Shown here: in pieces, positions 42,181 to 49,994 of the stretch
Layout: every line of letters starts with the position of its first letter
Numbering within the stretch: position 1 is the first letter of the stretch
Assembly (NCBI RefSeq): GCF_021026295.1
Contig: NZ_JAJNDA010000005.1
Span: forward strand, 124,001 to 188,000
Direction of reading: 5' to 3'
Source: Actinomycetospora soli
GTDB taxonomy: Bacteria; Actinomycetota; Actinomycetes; Mycobacteriales; Pseudonocardiaceae
Length of the DNA stretch: 64,000 bases
Program-made: the position numbers and the translations under genes
The notes under the pieces: generated by a model
The model's input: only the letters and a program-made list of their open reading frames with translations
What the model was told of the DNA's origin: nothing
The model's database searches: none

Positions 42181-42219
42181 GACGACCCCGTCACCCTCCG
42201 GTGGCGGGGTCTCGTCGTC
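42181..42219. terminator. hairpin between rbpA and ppm
   Basis: An imperfect hairpin (GACGACCCCGTCACC against GGTGGCGGGG ... GTCGTC) lies between the convergent rbpA and the glycosyltransferase genes and overlaps the end of the latter. It can serve both directions. Confidence 0.65.
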
Positions 42220-43036
42220 TCCGGGCGCGCGGGGTCAGGGCGGTCAGGGCGGTCAGACGGTCCCGCACCGCCCACGCCGTGATGCGCCACAGCGCCTCCC
42301 GGACCACCGCGCCGCTCATCTTCGAGGCGCCCGCGCTGCGTTCGGTGAACACGATCGGCACCTCGCGCACGGTGTAGCCGGCCCGCTGGACCCGGAACGC
42401 GAGGTCGACCTGGAAGCAGTAGCCCTGCGAGGACACGGGGCTGGCCGTGACCGCCGCGAGCACCTCGCGCCGGAAGAGCCGGAAGCCGCCGGTGACGTCC
42501 CGGACCGGGAGCCGCAGGGCCCGCCGCGAGTACACGTTGGCCGACCGGGACAGCGCGTTGCGGTACCAGGGCCAGTTCACGACCCGCCCGCCCGGCACGT
42601 AGCGCGACCCCAGGACGAGGTCGGCGCCCCCGGTGCGGGCGGCGGCGAGCAGGGACGGCAGGTCCTCGGGCGCGTGTGAGCCGTCGGCGTCCATCTGCAC
42701 GATCCAGCCGACGTCGTCCGCCGCGTGGGTCGCCATGACGTGCGCGAACGCGTCGACGTAGGCGGCGCCCAGGCCCCGCTTGGGTCGGTGGTGCAGCACC
42801 GCGATCCGGTCGTCGCGCGCCGCGAGCCCGTCGGCCAGCTCGCCCGTGCCGTCGGGGCTGCCGTCGTCGACGACCAGGAGCCGCGCCCCCGGCACGGTGC
42901 CGAGCACCCGCTCGACGATGCCGGGGAGGTTCGCCCGCTCGTCGTAGGTCGGGACCACGACGAGGACGCCGCGACCGTCGGCGGCGGGCCCGACCCCTGC
43001 CGGCACCGGGATCTCCTGCGACCGCGACGCACTCAT
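42191..43036 (-). CDS. ppm: polyprenol monophosphomannose synthase
   Basis: A 281-residue GT-A fold glycosyltransferase of family 2 (DPM1-like). It transfers mannose from GDP-mannose to polyprenyl phosphate for lipoglycans and protein mannosylation. Motifs are VLVVVPTYDERANLPGIVERVL near 24-45, VVDDGSPDGTGELAD, the metal DxD VQMDADGSH near 114-122 and GSRYVPGG. The C-terminal VPIVFTERSAGASKM is typical. ATG at 43036 overlaps the lnt stop (ATGA). In mycobacteria the two functions are fused in Ppm1; here they are split. Confidence 0.9.
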   Translation of the reverse strand: MSASRSQEIPVPAGVGPAADGRGVLVVVPTYDERANLPGIVERVLGTVPGARLLVVDDGSPDGTGELADGLAARDDRIAVLHHRPKRGLGAAYVDAFAHVMATHAADDVGWIVQMDADGSHAPEDLPSLLAAARTGGADLVLGSRYVPGGRVVNWPWYRNALSRSANVYSRRALRLPVRDVTGGFRLFRREVLAAVTASPVSSQGYCFQVDLAFRVQRAGYTVREVPIVFTERSAGASKMSGAVVREALWRITAWAVRDRLTALTALTPRARRRRDPATGG

Positions 43037-44640
43037 GCCGCCCCCTCCCGACGCCGTGCCACCACGCCCCCCACGACGACCGCCGCCACCCCGAGCCCGG
43101 CGAGCACCCACTCGGGGCCCGCACCGAGCCGGGTGGCCAGGGTAGTCGTGGTGCGCAGCGGGACGGTGTCGACCAGCACGCCCGGCGTGAAGAGTTCACC
43201 GGTCCGGTCCAGCACGGTGCCGTCCGGCGCGATGATCGCGCTCTGCCCGCTGGTCGCGGCGATCACGACGGCCCGGTCGTGCTCCACCGCGCGCAGCCGG
43301 CTCATCCCCTGCTGCTGGTAGGTCATGGTCGTGTAGCCGAACGTCGCGTTGTTCGTCGGCACCGTCAGCAGGTCCGCGCCCGCCGTCACCGCGTCGCGCA
43401 CGTCGGCGTCGAACACCACCTCGTAGCAGGTGGCGACGCCGAGCCGGGCCGGACCGGCGTCGAGGACGGGCGGGCCGGTGCCGGGTTCGAAGTCGACGAC
43501 GCGGGCGACGTCGCCGGAGAACAGCGAGGCGATGCCGCGGATGGGGATGTACTCCCCGAACGGCAGGAGGTGGCGCTTGACGTACTGGTCGGTGGGGCCG
43601 ACCCGCGGGGTCCAGACGACCGCGGCGTTGCGCGGACCCTGCAGCACGGCCGTCCCCTCGGGGTTCGTGGTGCCGCGCAGCACCGCGCCGACGACGACGG
43701 GCACCCCGACCTCGTCGGTCACCGCCTGGATCTCGGCCCGGGCGTCCGGGTTGCGGAACGGGTCGATGTCCGAGGAGTTCTCGGGCCAGATCACCAGGTC
43801 CGGCCGCGCCACCTGGCCGGCGGCGACCCGTGCGGCCAGCAGCCGGGTCTCGCGGACGTGGTTGTCGAGCACGGCGCGGCGCTGGCTCGCGAAGTCCAGC
43901 CCGGCGCGGGGCACGTTGCCCTGCACCGCGGCCACGGTGATCGCCCGGTCCCCCGGCGCGCTCGCGGGGTGCGCCGGGACCGCGATCCCGACGACGGGCC
44001 CCACGAGGACCGCGACGAGCGCCCCGACCAGGGGCACGACCCGTCGTCGGGAACGGAGGGCCGCGACGAGGGCCCACAGCCCGGCGCCGGACAGCACCAC
44101 CGCGAAGCTGACCAGCGGGGCCCCGCCGAGCGACGCCAGTTTCTCGTCGGCACCGCCCGCCTGGCCGAACGCGAGCTTCGACCACGGGAACCCGCCGAAC
44201 GGCACCCGCTCGATGAGCGCCTCCCCCGCCACCCAGAGGCACGCGATCCACAGCGGGGCGCCGGGCAGGCGGGCGGCCAGCGGCACGAACGCGAGCGGGA
44301 CGGCGGCGGCCAGCACCACCACGAGCAGGGCGAACAGCCAGACCGCGCCCACGTAGGTCCCGGTCCACGAGAGCAGCGGGTACTGGTAGGCGACGGCGCC
44401 GAGCGCGCCCCAGCCGAACGCGGCCCTCCAGGAGCGGTCGGCGACCGTGCCGACCAGCAGCGCGATGCCCAGCGGCGCGGCCCACCACCAGCCCAGCGGC
44501 GGGAACGACACGTAGAGGGCGAGGCCGGCGACGACCGCCGCGACGGCGCGCAGGAGCGTCCCCGCCCACCTCGAGCGCGGGGGGAACCCTCGTGCCGCCA
44601 GAGCGCTCGGATCCTCCCCTCGCGACCGGCGCGTCAGCAC
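43033..44640 (-). CDS. lnt: apolipoprotein N-acyltransferase
   Basis: A 535-residue membrane enzyme that N-acylates the lipoprotein cysteine. Six to seven N-terminal membrane helices (about 25-215) precede a nitrilase-like domain (about 230-500). The triad is visible: Glu in LVIWPENSSD, Lys in DQYVKRHLLPFGEYIP and Cys in GVATCYEVVFD. A last helix (about 505-527) closes the protein. GTG at 44640 overlaps the peptidase gene by seven bases. The first 20 codons fall in a 49-bp repeat also found at 15338. Confidence 0.92.
   Translation of the reverse strand: MLTRRSRGEDPSALAARGFPPRSRWAGTLLRAVAAVVAGLALYVSFPPLGWWWAAPLGIALLVGTVADRSWRAAFGWGALGAVAYQYPLLSWTGTYVGAVWLFALLVVVLAAAVPLAFVPLAARLPGAPLWIACLWVAGEALIERVPFGGFPWSKLAFGQAGGADEKLASLGGAPLVSFAVVLSGAGLWALVAALRSRRRVVPLVGALVAVLVGPVVGIAVPAHPASAPGDRAITVAAVQGNVPRAGLDFASQRRAVLDNHVRETRLLAARVAAGQVARPDLVIWPENSSDIDPFRNPDARAEIQAVTDEVGVPVVVGAVLRGTTNPEGTAVLQGPRNAAVVWTPRVGPTDQYVKRHLLPFGEYIPIRGIASLFSGDVARVVDFEPGTGPPVLDAGPARLGVATCYEVVFDADVRDAVTAGADLLTVPTNNATFGYTTMTYQQQGMSRLRAVEHDRAVVIAATSGQSAIIAPDGTVLDRTGELFTPGVLVDTVPLRTTTTLATRLGAGPEWVLAGLGVAAVVVGGVVARRREGAA
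44576..44624. repeat. 49-bp palindromic repeat, copy 2
   Basis: Forty-four of 49 bases match copy 1 at 15338-15386. It lies inside the first codons of lnt, adding about 16 residues (EDPSALAARGFPPR region) that are not part of the membrane domain. Confidence 0.7.
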
Positions 44641-45740
44641 GACAGGAGCTCGTGGGGGCGGGTGTTGACCGCCTCGCACCCGTCCTCGGTGACCACGACG
44701 ATGTCCTCGATCCGGGCGCCCCAGCGGCCCTCGAAGTAGATGCCCGGCTCGATGGAGAACGCCATGCCCGGCTCGAGGGTCAGCGCGTTGCCCGCGACGA
44801 TGTAGGGCTCCTCGTGCACCTCGAGCCCGATGCCGTGCCCCGTGCGGTGCACGAAGTTCTCCCCGAACCCGGCGTCGCGGATGATCGCGCGGGCCGCCTC
44901 GTCGACGCTCTCCGCGGTGACGCCCGGCCGCGCCGCCGCGACCGCCGCCGCCTGGGCGCGCTGCAGCACCGCGTAGGCCTGCACGATCTCGTCGTCCGCC
45001 CCGCCCACGACGTAGGTGCGGGTGCAGTCGGAGTTGTAGCCCTCCGGGAGTGGCCCGCCGATGTCGACCACGACGACGTCGCCGTCCTCGATGACCCGGT
45101 CGGACACCTCGTGGTGCGGGCTCGCGCCGTTGGGGCCGGAGCCGACGATGACGAACGCCGCCTCGGCGTGCCCGGCCTCGACGATCGCGGCGGTGATGTC
45201 CGCGCCGACCTCGGCCTCGGTGCGCCCGGCCCGCAGCAGCCCCGGCACCTGCTCGTGGACGGCGTCGATCGCGGCGCCCGCCCGGCGCAGGTACTCGACC
45301 TCGGCGGGGTCCTTGCGCATCCGCAGCTCCCGCAGCACCGGCGTCGCGAGCTCCTGGGTGGCGAGCGGCAGCGCGTCGCGCAGGCCCAGGACGTGCAGTG
45401 CCGGCATGTCGGAGGCGACCGCGACCCGCTTGACCCCGTCCAGGCACGCCGCGACCAGGCCGTGCGGGTCCTCGCCGTCGACCCAGTCCAGGACGCGGAT
45501 CCCGGCCCGGTCCACCCCGGTCCCGTCGAGCCCCGGCCGTTCGAGCCGCGGCACGACGAAGGCGGCCTCGTCCCGGGTGGGCAGCACCAGCGCGGACAGC
45601 CGCTCGTGGGAGTGCTTCACGACGCCCGCGAGGTACTGCAGGTCGGGCCCCGGCGTCACGACCAGGGCGTCGACGCCGACGTCCGCGGCGAGCCGACGCG
45701 CACGGTCGAGGCGGGCGGTGACCTGGTCAGCGGAACCCAT
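44634..45740 (-). CDS. M24-family Xaa-Pro aminopeptidase-like protein
   Basis: A 368-residue creatinase/aminopeptidase P-like protein. An N-terminal creatinase domain (about 1-130) is followed by the pita-bread metallopeptidase domain. Metal ligands are visible as Asp in VVVDIGGPLPEGYNSDCTRTYVV, His in HRTGHGIGLEVHEEPYI, and Glu in SIEPGIYFEGRWGARIEDIVVV. It corresponds by position to mycobacterial PepE (Rv2089c). The ATG follows a TAAGGT hexamer by seven bases, so the lnt-ppm operon probably starts here. Confidence 0.92.
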   Translation of the reverse strand: MGSADQVTARLDRARRLAADVGVDALVVTPGPDLQYLAGVVKHSHERLSALVLPTRDEAAFVVPRLERPGLDGTGVDRAGIRVLDWVDGEDPHGLVAACLDGVKRVAVASDMPALHVLGLRDALPLATQELATPVLRELRMRKDPAEVEYLRRAGAAIDAVHEQVPGLLRAGRTEAEVGADITAAIVEAGHAEAAFVIVGSGPNGASPHHEVSDRVIEDGDVVVVDIGGPLPEGYNSDCTRTYVVGGADDEIVQAYAVLQRAQAAAVAAARPGVTAESVDEAARAIIRDAGFGENFVHRTGHGIGLEVHEEPYIVAGNALTLEPGMAFSIEPGIYFEGRWGARIEDIVVVTEDGCEAVNTRPHELLSC

Positions 45741-45747
45741 GGACGCC

Positions 45748-45753
45748 ACCTTA
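45748..45753 (-). promoter_or_regulatory. -10 element, leaderless promoter of the M24 peptidase-lnt-ppm operon
   Basis: TAAGGT on the minus strand ends seven bases before the ATG at 45740. Confidence 0.5.
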
Positions 45754-45803
45754 GGTAGTTCTCCCCTCCCCGGACACACGCCCCGGCGGCCAGGGTGTCT
45801 GCC

Positions 45804-47783
45804 ATGACGACCCCCGGTGACCCCGCGGCCCTGCTCGAGCGCCTCGACGGGGAGCTCGCCGAGCTCGGCGCCCGCCTCTCCCGCGTCCGCTCCGACCTGG
45901 GGGTGCTCCGCGCGGCTCCCCCGACGACGGCCGGCCCCGCCCCGGTCCCCGGGTCCGGTCGCGGTCCCGTCCCCGCGTCGACCGCCGCCCCGCCCGCGGG
46001 CCTGGCGCCGTGGGCGCCCCCGGGCCCGGTGCCGCCCGCGCCGACGGCCCCGCCGGCACCCGCCCCGACGCCGACGCCGACGCCGGCCGGCGTGTGGGCG
46101 CCGCCGCCCGCCGCGGCCCCCTCCCCGCGGCTCCCCCGGCTCCCCCGGCTGCCCCGGCTGTCCGGTGCCCGCCTGCTCGCCGCCACCGGCGCCGGGGTGA
46201 CCCTGCTCGGCGTCGTCCTGCTGCTCGTGCTCGCCGCCTCGCGCGGGTGGTTCGGCCCGGAGGCCCGTGTGGGGCTCGGCGCCCTGGTGGGCCTCGGGCT
46301 CCTCGGCGCCGGCCTCGTGCTGCAGCGGCGCCGGGCCGCCGAGGACGGCCCGAGTCCGACGGCCGACCCCGGGCCGGTCTCCCTCGCCGCCACCGGCATC
46401 ACCGCGCTCTACCTCACCGTGGCCGCCGCGACCTCGTTGTACGACCTCGTCCCCGCCGTCGTCGGCGTGGTGCTCGCCCTGTTCGTGGCCGGCGGCGGTC
46501 TGGTGCTCGCCGACCGCTGGCAGCGGCGCGACCTCGCCCTCGGCGTCGTGATCGGCGTCGACCTGCTGCTCCCCGCGGTGGTCGACGCGGCCGGGGCGCT
46601 GCTCGTCGTGCTCCTCGTCGTGGTCGCCGCCGCCACGGTCCCCGTCGCCGCCCGCCGCACCTGGCCCGTGCTGGTCGCCGTGTCCACCGCCGTCGCGGCC
46701 CTCGTCGCCCTCATCAGCGCCGGCGCCGTCGGCGTCGCCGGCGCGTCCACGGTCGGGGTCGCACTCGCCGTCGCCGCGCTGCTCGTCGTCGGGGTCGCCG
46801 CCGCGCTCGTGCTGGTGTCCGTGCCGGGTGCCGCCGCGGCGAGCACCGCCGTCGCCGGGCTCGCGCTCGCCGTGCCGGTCCTCCCGCTGCTCGCCGTCGC
46901 GCCGTCCCTCGACCGTCCGTGGGGCGCGGTCCTCGACGTCGCCGCGATCCTGATGCTCCTCGGTGCCGCCGTGCCGACCGACCGCGGGTCCCGCCGCGTG
47001 CCCGCCACCCCCGCGGTCGCCGTCACCGCGATCGCCGCCGCCGCGGTCGTCGCGCTGCAGGCCGTGCCGCTCGCGCTCACCGGCGCCGCCCAGGGCGGGG
47101 TCCTGCTCGCCGCCGCCGCGGTGCTGGCGGTGCTCGCGGCCCGGACCGGCCGGAGGGTCGTGCTCGTCGTCGCGGCCGCGTTCGGCGTCGTGGGCGGTGT
47201 GCTCGCGCTGGTCCGGGACCTCCCGCTCGACGTCGTCGTGGACGGCGACGTCCGGTCGACCGGCACCCTCCTCTCGATGACCGCGGTCGGGGTCCTGCTG
47301 GCCGCCGCCTGCGGCGCGCTCCTGTACGCCGTCGCCCGGGCGGACCTGCTCGGCGGGCGCGACCGGACGGCCGTCGTCGTCGGCCTGCTCGGCGTCGTCG
47401 GGCTCTACGGGGCGGCGGGCGTGGTCGTCACGGTCGCGCTGGCCGTGGCGCCGAACCGCACCGGGTTCCTCACCGGGCACGTGCTCGTGACGATCTCCTG
47501 GACCGCGCTCGCGCTGGTGCTGCTCGTGCGCGGGGTGGGCGCGGTGCTCCCCCGGGTGCTGGGCGGCGTCCTCGTCGTCGCCGCGGTGGCGAAGCTGATC
47601 CTCTTCGACCTGACGGCCCTCGACGGCCTCGCCCGGGTGATCGTCTTCCTCGGGGCGGGGCTCGTGCTGCTGGTGGCCGGCACCCGCTACGCCCGGCTGG
47701 TGACGTCCGCGGAGGCCGACCCTGGCACGCTTGCGCACCATGACGGAGACGCGGCCCGGCGGAGCTCGACCCGGCAGGGCTGA
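45804..47783 (+). CDS. DUF2339 polytopic membrane protein
   Basis: A 659-residue protein of unknown function. A short coiled coil (about 5-32, PAALLERLDGELAELGARLSRVRSDL) and a Pro/Ala-rich linker (about 35-120) precede a long run of roughly 14-16 membrane helices. The conserved region GWFGPEARVGLGALVGLGLLGAGLVL and the C-terminal AVAKLILFDLTALDGLARVIVFLGAGLVLL define DUF2339. A GTG at 45795 is an alternative start. Its 3' end overlaps the exonuclease gene by 44 bases. Confidence 0.8.
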   Translation: MTTPGDPAALLERLDGELAELGARLSRVRSDLGVLRAAPPTTAGPAPVPGSGRGPVPASTAAPPAGLAPWAPPGPVPPAPTAPPAPAPTPTPTPAGVWAPPPAAAPSPRLPRLPRLPRLSGARLLAATGAGVTLLGVVLLLVLAASRGWFGPEARVGLGALVGLGLLGAGLVLQRRRAAEDGPSPTADPGPVSLAATGITALYLTVAAATSLYDLVPAVVGVVLALFVAGGGLVLADRWQRRDLALGVVIGVDLLLPAVVDAAGALLVVLLVVVAAATVPVAARRTWPVLVAVSTAVAALVALISAGAVGVAGASTVGVALAVAALLVVGVAAALVLVSVPGAAAASTAVAGLALAVPVLPLLAVAPSLDRPWGAVLDVAAILMLLGAAVPTDRGSRRVPATPAVAVTAIAAAAVVALQAVPLALTGAAQGGVLLAAAAVLAVLAARTGRRVVLVVAAAFGVVGGVLALVRDLPLDVVVDGDVRSTGTLLSMTAVGVLLAAACGALLYAVARADLLGGRDRTAVVVGLLGVVGLYGAAGVVVTVALAVAPNRTGFLTGHVLVTISWTALALVLLVRGVGAVLPRVLGGVLVVAAVAKLILFDLTALDGLARVIVFLGAGLVLLVAGTRYARLVTSAEADPGTLAHHDGDAARRSSTRQG

Positions 47784-48762
47784 GGGGCCCGTGCTGCTGC
47801 TGGACTCGGCCAGCCTGTGGTTCCGCGCCTTCTACGGGGTGCCGTCGTCGATCACCGCCGACGACGGCACGCCCGTGAACGCGATCCGCGGCTTCTGCGA
47901 CATGGTCGCCCGCCTCGTCCGCGCCCGGCAGCCCTCGGCCGTCGTGGCCTGCCTCGACCGCGACTGGCGTCCGGCGTTCCGCGTGCGCGCCCTGCCGTCG
48001 TACAAGGCCCACCGGGTCGACACCTCGTCCGGCATCGACCCGTCCGACCCGACCGTCGGCGGCGGTCCCGACGCCGAGGCCGCCCCGCCGGAGCTCGGCG
48101 TCCAGGTCCCGGTGATCCTCGACGTCCTCGCCGCCGCCGGCATCCCGACGGCGGGGGCGGAGGGCTTCGAGGCCGACGACGTCATCGGCACCCTCGCGTC
48201 CGGCGAGGCGACCCGGTCGGTCGAGGTGGTGACCGGCGATCGCGACCTGCTGCAGCTCGTCCGGGACGAGCCCACCCCGGTCCGGATCGTCTACATCGCG
48301 CGTGGGGTGTCGAAGTACGAGGTCTACGGCCCGGAGGAGGTCGCGGCGAAGTACGCCGTGCCGCTCGGCCGGGCCGGCGACGGCTACGCCGAGATGGCGA
48401 TGCTGCGCGGCGACCCCTCCGACGGGCTGCCCGGCGTCCCGGGGGTGGGCGAGAAGACGGCGTCGCAGGTGGTGTCGAAGTTCGACTCGTGGGCCGAACT
48501 GATCACCGCGGTGGTGGACGGCGGTGACGCGCGGCTCTCCTCCGCCGTGCGCCAGAAGCTCGTCAAGGCCGCGCCGTACCTCACGGTCGCCCCGGAGGTG
48601 GTGCTCGTGGCCAAGGACGCGCCCATCGACTGGACCGGGTCCGAGCGCTCCCTGCCCCACGAGCCGGCCGACCCCGACGCGTTGGCCGCCCTCGCCGAGC
48701 GCTGGAGCCTCACGGGCTCGGTCGACCGGCTGACGTCCGCCCTGGCCGGCCGGGACGCGTAG
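47740..48762 (+). CDS. 5'-3' exonuclease (PIN/FEN-like)
   Basis: A 340-residue nuclease resembling the N-terminal domain of DNA polymerase I. Metal-binding acidic residues are in VLLLDSASLWFRAFYG near 18-33, CLDRDWRPAFR, FEADDVIGTLA near 141-151 and VVTGDRDLLQLV near 161-172. A helix-3-turn-helix follows (GDPSDGLPGVPGVGEKTASQVVSKF). It acts on flap or nicked DNA ends in repair; the mycobacterial counterpart by position is Rv2090. The overlap with the DUF2339 gene suggests coupled translation. Confidence 0.92.
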   Translation: MTETRPGGARPGRAEGPVLLLDSASLWFRAFYGVPSSITADDGTPVNAIRGFCDMVARLVRARQPSAVVACLDRDWRPAFRVRALPSYKAHRVDTSSGIDPSDPTVGGGPDAEAAPPELGVQVPVILDVLAAAGIPTAGAEGFEADDVIGTLASGEATRSVEVVTGDRDLLQLVRDEPTPVRIVYIARGVSKYEVYGPEEVAAKYAVPLGRAGDGYAEMAMLRGDPSDGLPGVPGVGEKTASQVVSKFDSWAELITAVVDGGDARLSSAVRQKLVKAAPYLTVAPEVVLVAKDAPIDWTGSERSLPHEPADPDALAALAERWSLTGSVDRLTSALAGRDA

Positions 48763-48768
48763 GCGCGC

Positions 48769-49158
48769 TCAGCCCGTGTCACGCGGGTGCCGGCGCCGCA
48801 CCATCGGCGGCGCGGCGGCGTACCAGGCCTCGCCGACCAGTTCCGCGAGCTCGTCCGCGGCGATGCGCCCGAGGTGGACCAGGACGCTCGCGTGGCCGTC
48901 GAAGTGCGGCGTCGTGAAGTACACGCCGTCCTCGGCGACGAGGGCCTCCTTCGCGCCGAGGTCGGGCACGCGGGCGCCGAGCACCGGGCCCGGCTGTTCG
49001 GCCCACCCGAGGTCGGCCAGGTCGCGCCGGCGCAGCGGCCGTTCCCAGACGAACGCCTTCCCCTTCACCGTCCACGACGTGGTGGCGCCGTACGAGGACC
49101 GCTCCCCGGTCTCCGGCAGGGCCAGGGCGAGTCGCCGCACGTCCTCCCACGTCGCCAT
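48769..49158 (-). CDS. MmcQ/YjbR-family protein
   Basis: A 129-residue protein of the MmcQ/YjbR family, a double-wing fold once called DNA-binding. Key parts are TWEDVRRLALALPETGERSSYGATTSWTVKGKAFVWERPLRRRD near 3-47 and LVAEDGVYFTTPHFDGHASVLVHL. The molecular role is not established. The ATG at 49158 lies eight bases after TAGGGT (49167-49172). It is convergent with the exonuclease gene. Confidence 0.88.
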   Translation of the reverse strand: MATWEDVRRLALALPETGERSSYGATTSWTVKGKAFVWERPLRRRDLADLGWAEQPGPVLGARVPDLGAKEALVAEDGVYFTTPHFDGHASVLVHLGRIAADELAELVGEAWYAAAPPMVRRRHPRDTG

Positions 49159-49166
49159 GCGTGCCG

Positions 49167-49172
49167 ACCCTA
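49167..49172 (-). promoter_or_regulatory. -10 element, leaderless promoter of the MmcQ gene
   Basis: TAGGGT on the minus strand ends eight bases before the ATG at 49158. Confidence 0.5.
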
Positions 49173-49192
49173 GCGCTCCCCGGTGGCGGCGG

Positions 49193-49239
49193 AGCGTCGT
49201 TGCCGGCGCCCGACGACAGCAACGACGCTGTCCTGTCGT
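49193..49239 (-). terminator. nested hairpin terminator after the DUF4333 gene
   Basis: AGCGTCGTTGC (49193-49203) pairs perfectly with GCAACGACGCT (49219-49229). An alternative stem GACGACAG/CTGTCGTC (49212-49219, 49232-49239) overlaps it. It lies just after the DUF4333 stop and before the MmcQ promoter. Confidence 0.65.
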
Positions 49240-49253
49240 CCGGGACGAGAGCC

Positions 49254-49973
49254 CTAGCGCGGCTGGCCGACCTCGTAGGTGCCGGCGTCGTCGACCACGT
49301 CCACGGGGATCCGCATCGGGCGCCCGTCGACCGTGCCCGTGCAGGTGAAGGTCGTGCCGGGCCGCACGCGCTCGTCGTCGGGACAGGAGACCCCGCCGAC
49401 CTGGCGCTTCCAGTCGCGGGTGACCACGTCGGTGACGCCGCGCTCGAGCGCCGCCCGGTCGAGGACGTCGTACCGCGCGAACCGCGGCCCGACCAGGAAC
49501 GCGAGGAGTGCGACCACCACCAGCGCGAGCACGACGACGGCCAGGACGACGCCGAGCACGATCCGGCGGGTCCGGCGGCGGCGCGCCGGGTCGGGCGGCG
49601 GGGCCGACGGGGGCGGCGCCCAGCCGGGTGCCGTCTGCTGCCACGGACCGCCCCGGAACCCCGGCGGCCACGCGGCGGCGGGCGTCGGCTCGGGGACCGG
49701 GCCCGTCGTCCGCGCCGGGACGGCCTCCCCCGGCCCGGGCACGGTCGTGCCCGACGGCGGGGTCGCGTCGGCGTCCGCGGCGGGGTGGGCGTCGTCGGCC
49801 CACCGCACGCCGGAGGAGCGCGCCGGAACGGCCTGCTCGTCCGACACGGAGGACGCCGACGGGGTGGATGACGACTCCGACGACGGTGCGGGGTGCTCCG
49901 CCTCCGGCGGGGCCGGGGCGTCCCCGGATCCCCGGGCCGACGACTCCCCCGCCGTGTTGGTCACGCCGCTCAC
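49254..49973 (-). CDS. DUF4333 membrane-anchored protein
   Basis: A 239-residue protein. A long Ser/Pro/Ala-rich cytoplasmic N-terminus (about 1-135) is followed by an Arg stretch, one membrane helix (about 139-163, IVLGVVLAVVVLALVVVALLAFLVG) and an extracytoplasmic DUF4333 domain of about 70 residues. The domain contains a Cys pair (GGVSCPDDERVRPGTTFTCTGTVDG) likely to form a disulfide. It lies 21 bases after helY on the same strand and corresponds by position to Rv2091c. Function is unknown. Confidence 0.85.
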   Translation of the reverse strand: MSGVTNTAGESSARGSGDAPAPPEAEHPAPSSESSSTPSASSVSDEQAVPARSSGVRWADDAHPAADADATPPSGTTVPGPGEAVPARTTGPVPEPTPAAAWPPGFRGGPWQQTAPGWAPPPSAPPPDPARRRRTRRIVLGVVLAVVVLALVVVALLAFLVGPRFARYDVLDRAALERGVTDVVTRDWKRQVGGVSCPDDERVRPGTTFTCTGTVDGRPMRIPVDVVDDAGTYEVGQPR

Positions 49974-49994
49974 ACTCTCACGGCGTGGAGAGGA

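Noticed and set aside
44634-47741. Minus-strand frame of 1,035 codons
   Set aside because: Only the last 368 codons (M24 peptidase) are real; the rest is Gly/Asp/Arg/His-rich antisense of the DUF2339 gene.
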